Source: JBMDXB01 sp048594975 (GTDB lineage Bacteria; Acidobacteriota; Vicinamibacteria; Vicinamibacterales; 2-12-FULL-66-21). Taken from it: 64,000 bases of DNA. Every line of letters starts with the position of its first letter. The first letter of the stretch is position 1. A model generated the notes under the pieces. It saw nothing but the letters and a program-made list of their open reading frames with translations, was not told the origin of the DNA and did no database searches. The translations under genes and the position numbers were made by a program. Below, piece by piece: positions 53,013 through 61,374 of the stretch. The DNA lies in contig JBMDXQ010000151.1 in the NCBI GenBank assembly GCA_048594975.1, positions 1 through 64,000 of the forward strand, written 5' to 3'.

Positions 53013-54057
53013 TCCCACGCCAGTACGGCGACTGCGCCGCGCGGACCGTCTCCAGCGCCCGCCGTGCACGCACGGTTGCGGTGGAAACGGGGATGCGCAG
53101 CTTCTCCGCGACAGCGGCAGGAGAAAGGTCGAGCGCCTCCGTTGCCGCACCGTCGAGCACGGCGAACGAGGCCTCGAGACAGGAGGAGAGCGCCGTGAGG
53201 TCGTACCCGCCCTCGGTGACGAGCGCGATCGCGCCGTGCCGATCGGCAACCTCCTTCAGGTGCTTGACGACACGCGCGTAGCCGGCGGTCGTAAGGCGCA
53301 TCGAGGCGAGCGGATCGCGCTCGTGCGCATCGTAGCCGGCCGAGACCAGGAGCAGCTCCGGCGCGAAGGCATCGAGGACCGGCAGCGCCGCGTCCCGGTA
53401 CACCAGATCGTAGTCGGCGTCGGTGGCACCGGCGTCGAGCGGGACGTTGAGCGTGTAGCCGGCGCCGCGGCCGATGCCGACCTCGTCGGCCGCGCCCGTC
53501 CCCGGATAGAACGGGTACTGGTGCGTCGACAGGTAGAGCACGCGGCGGTCCTCGTAGAACGTCCACTGCGTGCCGTTGCCGTGGTGCACGTCGATGTCGA
53601 CGACGGCAACGCGCCCGGCGCCGGCCGCGAGGGTCGCTGCGGCCGCGATCGCGACGTTGTTGAACATGCAGAAGCCCATCGCGCGGTTCGCCTCGGCGTG
53701 GTGACCGGGCGGCCGGACCAGCGCGAACGCCGGCATCCGGTGCGAGAGCGCGAACTCGGCCGCCTGCACGGCGGCGCCCGCGGCGAGCAGCGCGATGTCG
53801 TAGGTTTCCGGCGAGGTGAACGTGTCCGCATCGAGCATCGCGGAGCGCCCCGCGGTGGCCGCGATGCGATCGACGTGCGCGGCGTCGTGCACGCGCAGCA
53901 GCTCCGCGCGGGTGGCCGGCCGCGGCGCCGCGATCTCGCCGCCCCGCTCCGCCCACCGCGTCGCAACCGCGTCGAACACGTGCGCGCGCTCCATCCGTTC
54001 CGGGTGGCCCGGCGGCGTCATGTGCTCTTCGAATCGCGGAGAGGTGATCAGCAGCAT
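53008..54057 (-). CDS. histone-deacetylase-family amidohydrolase
   Basis: 349 aa zinc deacetylase of the arginase-deacetylase fold. RPPGHHAE (catalytic His pair), VVDIDVHHGNGTQ and SAGYDAHERDPL (metal Asp/His ligands) and VTEGGYDL (Gly-Gly-Tyr) are all intact, so it should be active. Bacterial members act on acetylated polyamines, acetoin-related proteins or acetyl-lysine; the substrate here is unknown. ATG at 54057 overlaps the acyltransferase stop by 10 bp. Confidence 0.9.
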   Translation of the reverse strand: MLLITSPRFEEHMTPPGHPERMERAHVFDAVATRWAERGGEIAAPRPATRAELLRVHDAAHVDRIAATAGRSAMLDADTFTSPETYDIALLAAGAAVQAAEFALSHRMPAFALVRPPGHHAEANRAMGFCMFNNVAIAAAATLAAGAGRVAVVDIDVHHGNGTQWTFYEDRRVLYLSTHQYPFYPGTGAADEVGIGRGAGYTLNVPLDAGATDADYDLVYRDAALPVLDAFAPELLLVSAGYDAHERDPLASMRLTTAGYARVVKHLKEVADRHGAIALVTEGGYDLTALSSCLEASFAVLDGAATEALDLSPAAVAEKLRIPVSTATVRARRALETVRAAQSPYWRGI

Positions 54058-54755
54058 GGCCCCTGCATGCCCGCGGCCCCCGGCCTACTCGTGCCCCTGC
54101 CCTGCAGCAGCTCGCGCGCCCGCCTCTCCAGCGCGTGCAGCCGCTCCTCGAGCTCGCGGCGCTTCTCCTCTATTGTCCGCTCGTCGGTGTCGGGCACGTC
54201 GATCGGGGCGCCGATGGCCAGCGCGACGAGGCTGAACGGCTTCGGGATCTGCGCCGCGTCCCAGCTCGACATCGTCCAGTGGCGCTCCGATTCGACATGG
54301 AACGGCAGCAGCGGGTGCCCGGTTGCCCCCGCGAGCCAGACCGCGCCGGGCTGCGCGACCCGCGCCGGCCCGCGCGGCCCATCCAGCGTGAAGGCGGCAG
54401 GCCGCCCTGCCGCCAGGTCCCGCCGCAACTGCACGAGCGCCTTCACGCCGCCGCGCGTGGTGGAACCGCGCGCCGTTCCGTAGCCGAACCGCCTGATGAT
54501 GCGCGCGATCCACTCGCCATCGAAGTTCTCGCTGGTGATGACGATGATGCCGCGGTGCTTCCAGAACAGCATGCCCGGCAGGATGCGGCCATGCCAGAAC
54601 GCGATGATGGGCGCGCGCCCGCTGCTGACGACCGTCTCATGGTGTTCCAGCCCGTCGACGGTCCAGCGCAGCGTGCTGGCGAGCATCGCGATCATGGGCG
54701 ACCCGACGGCGCCAATCACCGACGCCCTGGCGAGCTGCGTCCGGGAGAGCGGCAT
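54048..54755 (-). CDS. DUF374 lysophospholipid-acyltransferase-like protein
   Basis: 235 aa. IIAFWHGRILPGMLF holds the H-x4-like acyltransferase His motif, SENFDGEWIARIIRRFGYG and TLDGPRGPARVAQPGAVWLA are the DUF374 signatures. Relatives of this family sit near lipid A and envelope genes, so an acyl transfer to a lipid is likely. The C-terminal 40 residues are a charged helix and a Gly/Cys tail. A -10-like TACGAT lies 10 nt before the ATG. Confidence 0.82.
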   Translation of the reverse strand: MPLSRTQLARASVIGAVGSPMIAMLASTLRWTVDGLEHHETVVSSGRAPIIAFWHGRILPGMLFWKHRGIIVITSENFDGEWIARIIRRFGYGTARGSTTRGGVKALVQLRRDLAAGRPAAFTLDGPRGPARVAQPGAVWLAGATGHPLLPFHVESERHWTMSSWDAAQIPKPFSLVALAIGAPIDVPDTDERTIEEKRRELEERLHALERRARELLQGRGTSRPGAAGMQGPCC

Positions 54756-54938
54756 GGATGAGCGAATCGTACTGGGTCGAACGCGCCATTTCCACCGCGG
54801 TGCCGGGACGGGTATGAAGTTCTCGCGGTGTTGGTGGCGTGCGCCGTGTGCGCCGATCGGACGAGACGCCAGATGTTCGTGCCGAGGGAGACTATAAACG
54901 GCGCAGTTGGGGAGATGTCGCCCGCAATTCCCGGGCGC

Positions 54939-55349
54939 TCAGGCCTGCCGCTCTACGACAGACCCGGCTCTGTACAACTCGCGCAGGTGCAGTTCGGCCC
55001 GCAGCATCTGATCCTGCAACGCCTGGGCGGCCGCATGTCGCGCGCCGGCATCGGCGATGACCTCGCGCATCTCGATACCCGCACGGCTGATGCCTGCATG
55101 ATATGCGTCGAGAGCCCAGGCAGGAGCTTCACACTGGCGGTTGCCGCAGGTTCCGCCGACATAAGTCTGGCGGGCTTCGCACGCATAGTCGTGAAGAGCC
55201 TCGCCGGCACCGCGGCACAGGCGCGAGAGCGAGATCCGGCCAGCCATCCAGGCGAGGTACTTCCTGCGTACTTTCGCCACGTACGAACGGCGGCGGACGG
55301 CATCCCGGCGAAGCAGCCGCTTCTGCAGCGGTTCGAAACGAATCAGCAT
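54939..55349 (-). CDS. hypothetical basic protein
   Basis: 136 aa if started at the ATG at 55349 (GAGAGA just upstream); GTG at 55376 would add nine residues. Helical, Arg/Ala-rich, with a Cys-containing middle (CEARQTYVGGTCGNRQCEAP). Not recognised. GC-rich third codon positions look coding, but the opposite strand is also open over most of this stretch (54828-55439), so the call is tentative. The rest of 54756-55632 shows no other gene. Confidence 0.35.
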   Translation of the reverse strand: MLIRFEPLQKRLLRRDAVRRRSYVAKVRRKYLAWMAGRISLSRLCRGAGEALHDYACEARQTYVGGTCGNRQCEAPAWALDAYHAGISRAGIEMREVIADAGARHAAAQALQDQMLRAELHLRELYRAGSVVERQA

Positions 55350-55435
55350 TCTCTCGCGAGGTATGTCGGAGGTCACGGCGTGCGCCCCGGCCTCACGTGC
55401 TTTGCAGTTTGTGTGCCGCCACTGAAAAGGCGGGG

Positions 55436-55464
55436 TTGACGCGCGATGCGTGGTCCACTAAACT
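55436..55464 (+). promoter_or_regulatory. sigma-70 promoter of the small regulator operon
   Basis: TTGACG (55436-55441), 17 bp, TAAACT (55459-55464): good boxes with ideal spacing in an AT-richer stretch. The start point would be near 55471, about 160 nt before the coiled-coil gene. Confidence 0.6.
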
Positions 55465-55632
55465 GTCGAGCCGGAAATTTCTCCCTACGCGATTAATACG
55501 CGTGACGGCTGTGAGGGTGCTGCGACTGCCGCCGCGATGCGGCGCCCGCCTGTCGAACGCCGTGAGACGCAGGCATGCGCCTGGCCGGTGCGATCGTGCA
55601 GGGCGGACCAGACTGCCGGAGGCAGAGAGGCA

Positions 55633-56022
55633 ATGTTCCCCACGCCAGTCCAACTCACGTTTGCCGAGTTGATTCGAGCCTTGGTGCTCAATCCAGCAGC
55701 CGACACCGAACGGTGGCGTGCACGCCGGCCGCGGGCCGCTCGGCAAGTGCCCGGCGACCGTGAGGCTCTGCACCGCCGGCTGCGGCGATACGAGGAGGAA
55801 CTCGAACGGCTGCGGGTCGAGAACGAGTATCTCCGGCAGTCCGCGATGGCCTTCGGCGACCTCGCCGAACGGCTAAACCATTCGATCAGAAGTGCCCATC
55901 CGCTCAGAAGTGCACGAGCGCGCGAAACCCGCGTCGAAGCCCAGGCCGGCAACGACCGTGGCGATCGGCGGAAGACACTAGCCGGTTGTGTCCGAGTGAA
56001 TCCTACGATACGCTGCGATTGA
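55633..56022 (+). CDS. coiled-coil hypothetical protein
   Basis: 129 aa, soluble, not recognised. An N-terminal helix (LTFAELIRALVLNPAADTERW) is followed by a leucine-zipper-like coiled coil (LHRRLRRYEEELERLRVENEYLRQ, residues about 50-85), then a basic tail. GAGAGG lies before the ATG at 55633. The receiver-only response regulator follows 33 bp later on the same strand, so the coiled coil may pair with it or with a kinase. Confidence 0.6.
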   Translation: MFPTPVQLTFAELIRALVLNPAADTERWRARRPRAARQVPGDREALHRRLRRYEEELERLRVENEYLRQSAMAFGDLAERLNHSIRSAHPLRSARARETRVEAQAGNDRGDRRKTLAGCVRVNPTIRCD

Positions 56023-56055
56023 ATCCCCAACGATCTCTAGCGAGCGGCCATCATC

Positions 56056-56433
56056 GTGGAGCAGGCAATCGATTCGAAGCGCAGCATCCTGATCGTCGAC
56101 GACGACCTCTCGTTGCTCGACGCCCTGGAGCGCGCCCTCAAGCAGACCGGACAGCTGAAGGTCTCGGCACTGGCGAACTTCGCGGACGCGCGGCGCGCGC
56201 TCCACTCCGAGAAGTTCGACGTGCTCATCACGGACGTGCGCCTCGGCGCGTTCAACGGACTCCAGCTCGCCGTCCTCGCCGCGGACCAGAATCCGGGCAT
56301 CCAGTTGATCGTGTTCTCGGGTTTCGACGACCCTGTGCTCAGACAGGAAGCCGAACGGCTCGGCGCGGTCTACCTCGTGAAACCGGTCACCAGCCGGCAG
56401 CTGCTCGACCTGATACGCAGCCCCACCGCGTAG
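56056..56433 (+). CDS. single-domain response regulator
   Basis: 125 aa, one CheY-like receiver and nothing else. ILIVDDDLSLLDALE has the acidic pair, DVLITDVRLG the phospho-acceptor Asp (about residue 56), VFSGF the switch Ser and YLVKPV the conserved Lys, so phosphorylation should work. It has no output domain. Starts with GTG. It ends 7 bp from the stop of the sigma-54 activator on the other strand; that activator lacks a receiver, so the two may act as a split NtrC-type pair. Confidence 0.9.
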   Translation: MEQAIDSKRSILIVDDDLSLLDALERALKQTGQLKVSALANFADARRALHSEKFDVLITDVRLGAFNGLQLAVLAADQNPGIQLIVFSGFDDPVLRQEAERLGAVYLVKPVTSRQLLDLIRSPTA

Positions 56434-56440
56434 GAGACGG

Positions 56441-57580
<1,140 letters not shown>

Positions 57581-57986
57581 GGTTGTCGTCCTGTCGGAGC
57601 AATTGCAGGGGTAAGAAGATTATGGGCGGGAGTTGGAAGAAGTCAAGCGCTGATGGAACTTTCTGCCAACTTCACGCGCCTACCGAAATGTAATCGCAGC
57701 GATCACGATCGGCAGACTGGCGCGAAAAGCAAGATCATATAACGACTTAGGGTCCTCGAGCGAACACCCTGGGGCCTGGCCGCGTCCTTCGCGAGGGACA
57801 CCGAGAGCCCGCCATCCTCGCTGAAGAAGGACGACTTAGTTCCTGCGGGAAGCAGACTTCAGGACGAGGTGGGCCCGAATCGCGCCGTGGAAAGCGCGAC
57901 GAGGCATGGCATCCGGGTTGCCCTTTCTTACTTGCGAACACTCGACGCGATGCTTTGCCTGGCGTCGCGGCTCTGAGGGCCCGGTC
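57581..57986. other. intergenic region, 406 bp
   Basis: Divergent gap between the sigma-54 activator and the small lipoprotein gene. It is AT-richer than the surroundings near 57600-57750 and holds the activator promoter. No gene, hairpin or sigma-54 site (GG-N10-GC) with a good match was seen in the rest. Confidence 0.5.
57619..57646 (-). promoter_or_regulatory. sigma-70 promoter of the sigma-54 activator gene
   Basis: In gene sense TTGACT (57646-57641), 16 bp, CATAAT (57624-57619). Both boxes match five of six consensus bases. The start point lies about 30 nt before the GTG. Confidence 0.65.
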
Positions 57987-58544
57987 TTGAAACCACCGCG
58001 AATCCGTCACGTCGCTCGGCAGGAGATTAAGAGAGGGGCCGGTGCGAGGGGACGCGCAGTGCTTGCCGCCGTCCTGGCGGTCGCCGCTGCCGCGGTAGCG
58101 TGTGGTGGTGAACGCGACCTCGGCCCGCGGGAACCGACGACGGAAACGCCTCCCGCGCCCGCACCGCCTCGCACGGAGGAGATCATCGTCGTCAAGGGTA
58201 CCGAGCGGCTGGAGTGGAATCAGCGCCTGTCGGATCCAGCAGAGCTCGGCCGCTATAGATTCGCCGCGTACGTGGACTCGACGCGCAGCGAATTGCCGGG
58301 CGCGAGCTGTCGCGCGACGTCGCCGGACACTGCCGTCTGCGTGACGCCGCTGCCGCTGCTGCGGCCCGGTCGCCGCGTGCTGCGGCTCGTCTCGTACCTT
58401 GCCTCTAAGAACCTCGACAGCCAGCCATCGGCTCCCATTACCCTCATGGTGAGGCCAACAGCGTTATCGCCCACGCTGCGGGAGCGCCTGCCGGGGGAAC
58501 GGCTGGAGCCCCCCGCGTCGCGGTTGACGATTGGCGGCCCGTAA
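57987..58544 (+). CDS. putative small lipoprotein
   Basis: 185 aa if started at TTG 57987, which has GAGGG upstream; an ATG at 57906 would give 212 aa. A hydrophobic stretch (AVLAAVLAVAAAAVACGG) ends in a lipobox-like AVAC, followed by a Pro/Thr-rich linker and a beta-rich domain (LGRYRFAAYVDSTRSEL ... LRPGRRVLRLVSYLA) that resembles a single Fn3-like module. Function unknown; probably attached to the outer membrane near the exosortase locus. Confidence 0.6.
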   Translation: MKPPRIRHVARQEIKRGAGARGRAVLAAVLAVAAAAVACGGERDLGPREPTTETPPAPAPPRTEEIIVVKGTERLEWNQRLSDPAELGRYRFAAYVDSTRSELPGASCRATSPDTAVCVTPLPLLRPGRRVLRLVSYLASKNLDSQPSAPITLMVRPTALSPTLRERLPGERLEPPASRLTIGGP

Positions 58545-58725
58545 GCGCAGCCGGCAACCACGCCGTCCTGCTGGCCGACGCGGCGGCGAGCGGTTGGCAG
58601 CCAGTTGCTCCCAACAGCCCGTGTGCGGATGGTAGAGACCGTCTCGTCTCCCGGATCGGGCGGGCTGGTGCGCCAAACCGGCAGGCGGAATGGTGGTTGC
58701 TAGGCACTGCCCGTGAGGCCCACCG

Positions 58726-58956
58726 ATGGAGATTCGATTCGTTTCGACGTTGACCGCGGACGACGAAAGCTACCTGGCCCCCGTCCTGCTGCGAGCGGTT
58801 ACAGCGATCCTCGACGTCATGCCGATTGCCTATACGATTCGAATCGAAACGCTGGACGGCCGCGCCTTTCAGCACACTCATCCGCCCGCGTCGTCATTCT
58901 CCGAACCCGATCGCAAGGTCGTGCCCGAGAGCGTACCCAGGGTCTCAGGAGCGTAG
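58726..58956 (+). CDS. small hypothetical protein
   Basis: 76 aa, not recognised. GAGG lies 7 nt before the ATG. The first 50 residues form a plausible alpha/beta unit (MEIRFVSTLTADDESYLAPVL, then MPIAYTIRIETLDGRAFQHTH), followed by a Ser/Pro tail. Codon third positions are mostly G/C as in neighbouring genes. Confidence 0.45.
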   Translation: MEIRFVSTLTADDESYLAPVLLRAVTAILDVMPIAYTIRIETLDGRAFQHTHPPASSFSEPDRKVVPESVPRVSGA

Positions 58957-59117
58957 ATCCGCGGCGGCGCTTTGCGAGACAAAAGGCGCCGTAGAGGACG
59001 AATCCCGCGCCGACCTCCTTCGAATCTCCAGAAAAGGTGAGGCTGCCCAAGGGCACGCCCCGTGCTCGAACGATCCCTGCACGTTGTCGTGTTCCGCGGG
59101 GCGCTGGCACCCGGTGT

Positions 59118-59354
59118 ATGTCGGAGTTGCTCTCCTCCTGTATCGCTCTCGCCCTCGCAGGCGTCTGCGTCGCTGCAGCGCTGGAGCTCGCGGCAGCAGG
59201 AACGTCCGAGGCAGTCACCCTCGTCCTGTTCGGAGTTTCCCTCTCTGCCGTTGCACGGGCTGCGCACCGACCGACGTCGGGCCGGCGATCGGCCCCCCGA
59301 ACCCGCACACCCTGGGTCCGCGCTCGCTCATCGCCCGAAGGCTGCGTGAGGTAG
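59118..59354 (+). CDS. small two-helix membrane protein, copy 1
   Basis: 78 aa. Two hydrophobic segments (IALALAGVCVAAALELAAAG and EAVTLVLFGVSLSAVARAA) precede an Arg/Pro tail. It is a distant match to the two small proteins at 59571 and 60232 in order and spacing of helices, with SEAV in place of PEAVW. No ribosome site is obvious. Function unknown. Confidence 0.35.
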   Translation: MSELLSSCIALALAGVCVAAALELAAAGTSEAVTLVLFGVSLSAVARAAHRPTSGRRSAPRTRTPWVRARSSPEGCVR

Positions 59355-59570
59355 CGGTCGCCTGTCGCGTGGCACCGCCGGCAAGTCGAGAAGCGCCGAT
59401 CCGGCAGACAGAAGGTTTCAGGGTGGACGACTTTCGAGCGGCTGTTCCTGAGGACTCTCGCGAGAATCGCTGGAAACGGCGTCAATCGAGCGGACGTCAG
59501 GGTGTGCGCTTGCGGCACATGGGCTGCTTTGTAGACCGCAGCGCTTGGCGTCGGCGCCGGGCATCACCAT

Positions 59571-59960
59571 ATGAGAATCAAGAGCAGCGCGTTGGCACTT
59601 CTGGGTCTGGTGGGTACGACCCCTCTCGTCACTCAGCGATTGCAGGACGCATGGAATGCTCCGGAAGCCGTGTGGATCGGGTGCTGGGGCTTCGCGCTTC
59701 TCGCGCTCAGTCGTGCACTGCGAGGGCGAGCAGCGGCGACTTACGTCAGCGAGCTGCCGGGTCGCGCCGTGGTTCCGCAGCCTTGGCCCTCGCGTCCGCT
59801 GGTCGCGCAGCGAACGGTCACCCTCGAACATCGGGCTCTCCCCGCCTCCGCAGCACCACCGGTACGGCCCGCGCCGCGTCGACGGCGGGCCCTGGGGAGC
59901 CTTCCAACCGCTGTTTGCTCGCCTCGCCTGGACGTCGTCGAGGGGCAGCTCGGGAATTAG
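59571..59960 (+). CDS. small two-helix membrane protein, copy 2
   Basis: 129 aa. Residues 1-50 hold two hydrophobic segments, the second reading APEAVWIGCWGFALLALSRALR. This is matched almost residue for residue by the protein at 60232 (APEAVWLACWGTVLLAL). The remaining 75 residues are a basic Pro-rich tail. The start lacks a ribosome site. Function unknown; the location in front of a PEP-CTERM gene suggests an envelope role. Confidence 0.45.
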   Translation: MRIKSSALALLGLVGTTPLVTQRLQDAWNAPEAVWIGCWGFALLALSRALRGRAAATYVSELPGRAVVPQPWPSRPLVAQRTVTLEHRALPASAAPPVRPAPRRRRALGSLPTAVCSPRLDVVEGQLGN

Positions 59961-60231
59961 TGCCCGTCCTCGTCAATCTCGATCAGAACTTGAAGCGCGT
60001 TGCGCCTCCGACACTCACTCGATCCAGCGCGAAGGCGGCGCCGGCGCCGCAGACAGAAGGCTGCGCCGCTGCCGACTTCGGGTTCGGCGGAAGCGGCGCG
60101 CGGCGTGAAATCGCGGGAAATTCCCTTAGATTTTGCACATCACGGTCTTCCGCGGCCCGGTATGCAGCTTGCTGTCCCCATTCGCACGGCAACGTGGGCA
60201 ATCGTGCGCCCACAACGAGGTGAGACCCGGC

Positions 60232-60459
60232 GTGAGTCTCTTGACGGTCATCGGCGTCGCGGGGGCGACAATACTCGGGACGCGAGGTGTAGAGAGCGCG
60301 TTGGGTGCCCCCGAAGCCGTGTGGCTCGCGTGTTGGGGCACGGTACTGCTCGCGCTCGGCGGCGTGCTGCGACGCCCCGAGCGCCGTCGGAGCCGTTCGG
60401 TTCGTCCGGTGACCTGGAACGATTCGCCCGATTCCTGGTCTCCTGCCGTTGAGGGTTGA
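60232..60459 (+). CDS. small two-helix membrane protein, copy 3
   Basis: 75 aa. GTG at 60232 has GAGGTGAG eight bases upstream. SLLTVIGVAGATILGTRGV and EAVWLACWGTVLLALGGVL are the two helices, followed by an Arg-rich turn and an acidic tail. It is clearly related to copy 2, also at DNA level around the PEAVW segment. It ends 34 bp before the PEP-CTERM gene. Confidence 0.5.
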   Translation: MSLLTVIGVAGATILGTRGVESALGAPEAVWLACWGTVLLALGGVLRRPERRRSRSVRPVTWNDSPDSWSPAVEG

Positions 60460-60493
60460 ACGTCAATCGACTCGGGGCGAGACGTACACGATC

Positions 60494-61144
60494 ATGATGA
60501 ATCGCGTCAAAACGTCATTACGTTACCTGCTCCCGCTCGTCGCGGTGCTCGTGCTTCCGGTGACGGCGGACGCTGAAACCTACGGGTTCGGGTGCATCAC
60601 TGGGAACAATCTGGGCGACTGCGCGATTCTCGAGGACCAGATTACCCTGGAGGTGACGGCAGGCAGCTCGGGCACGGTGAACTTCCTGTTCACCAACAAC
60701 GGCCCGGAGGACTCGTCGATCACCAACGTCTATTTCAACGATCTGCTGCCGCCCCTGCTCGGCCTCCCGTCGATTATCACGTTCAGCACCGGCGTGAGCT
60801 TCAGCGCCGGCTGCTCGCCGGCCGATCTGCCTGGTGGCAACACCTACGGTTTCACGACGTCTTACTGTGCCGACTCCAACAGCCCCACTCAGCCGAACGG
60901 GGTCAATAGCGGCGAGTGGCTGAACATCGCCTACACGCTGCAAGACAGCGCCACAATCGACGACGTCATCGCCGCGATCGACTCGGGCGACTACCGCGTT
61001 GGCATCAGGGTCCAGGGATTCGACAGCGGCGGCAGCGAAGGAGGGATCGTGCGGGGCCGCGTCCCCGAGCCCTCGACGCTGCTCTTCGTGATGAGCGGGC
61101 TGTTCCTGCTACCGGTGGCACGGCGGCGCCTCGCGCGCGTCTAG
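60494..61144 (+). CDS. PEP-CTERM sorting-domain protein
   Basis: 216 aa exported protein. A signal peptide (YLLPLVAVLVLPVTADA) starts it. The C-terminus is VPEPSTLLFVMSGLFLLPVARRRLARV in outline: a VPEP motif, a membrane helix and an Arg cluster, the exosortase recognition signal. The mature part is Ser/Asn/Gly-rich and beta-like (TNNGPEDSSITNVYFND) with four cysteines. It is probably cleaved by an exosortase and released or anchored in the extracellular polysaccharide. ATG at 60494 or 60497. Confidence 0.88.
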   Translation: MMNRVKTSLRYLLPLVAVLVLPVTADAETYGFGCITGNNLGDCAILEDQITLEVTAGSSGTVNFLFTNNGPEDSSITNVYFNDLLPPLLGLPSIITFSTGVSFSAGCSPADLPGGNTYGFTTSYCADSNSPTQPNGVNSGEWLNIAYTLQDSATIDDVIAAIDSGDYRVGIRVQGFDSGGSEGGIVRGRVPEPSTLLFVMSGLFLLPVARRRLARV

Positions 61145-61173
61145 TCCGCGGACTGTCAGCACGCGGCGCAGAG

Positions 61174-61205
61174 GACAAAAGTCATTCCCCGCGATGACTT
61201 TTGTC
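61174..61205. terminator. perfect 12-bp inverted repeat after the PEP-CTERM gene
   Basis: GACAAAAGTCAT, eight bases, ATGACTTTTGTC. The stem is perfect and unusually AT-rich for this genome, 29 bp after the stop codon. There is no U tract behind it, so it may be a terminator, an RNA-stabilising hairpin or an operator for the next gene. Confidence 0.55.
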
Positions 61206-61304
61206 GCCGCCGTAACCCCTTCGCGCGCTACTCCACCCACGCCCCTCAGCGTCTAACGCACTCCAGACGAAGGACTTGTACGATCCTCCCGCTTCGCCGA
61301 TGCG

Positions 61305-61320
61305 CGGACCGTGGTTTGCT
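61305..61320 (+). promoter_or_regulatory. sigma-54 promoter candidate of prsT
   Basis: GG (61306-61307), ten bases, GC (61318-61319) with TTTGCT at -12; about ten of the specified consensus positions match. The start point would be near 61331, 44 nt before the chosen ATG. PEP-CTERM/Prs loci in other bacteria are known to be run by sigma-54, and a sigma-54 activator is encoded 4 kb to the left. Confidence 0.45.
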
Positions 61321-61374
61321 GAACCGGTTTCGGCCGTGCGGTTCAACGACAATCGAACACTTCTGCGCGCACAG

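Noticed and set aside
54828..55439. Plus-strand 203-codon frame
   Set aside because: Its translation has no recognisable pattern and the minus-strand frame looks slightly more protein-like; neither is secure.
57720..57735. Sigma-54 promoter in the gap before the small lipoprotein
   Set aside because: TGGCGC is followed by GC at the wrong distance (8 instead of 10 bases).
59983..60213. Minus-strand frame ending in an outer-membrane-like RFKF terminus
   Set aside because: Only 76 codons, no signal peptide or ribosome site, and antisense to a better-supported small gene; the terminal Phe is probably chance.
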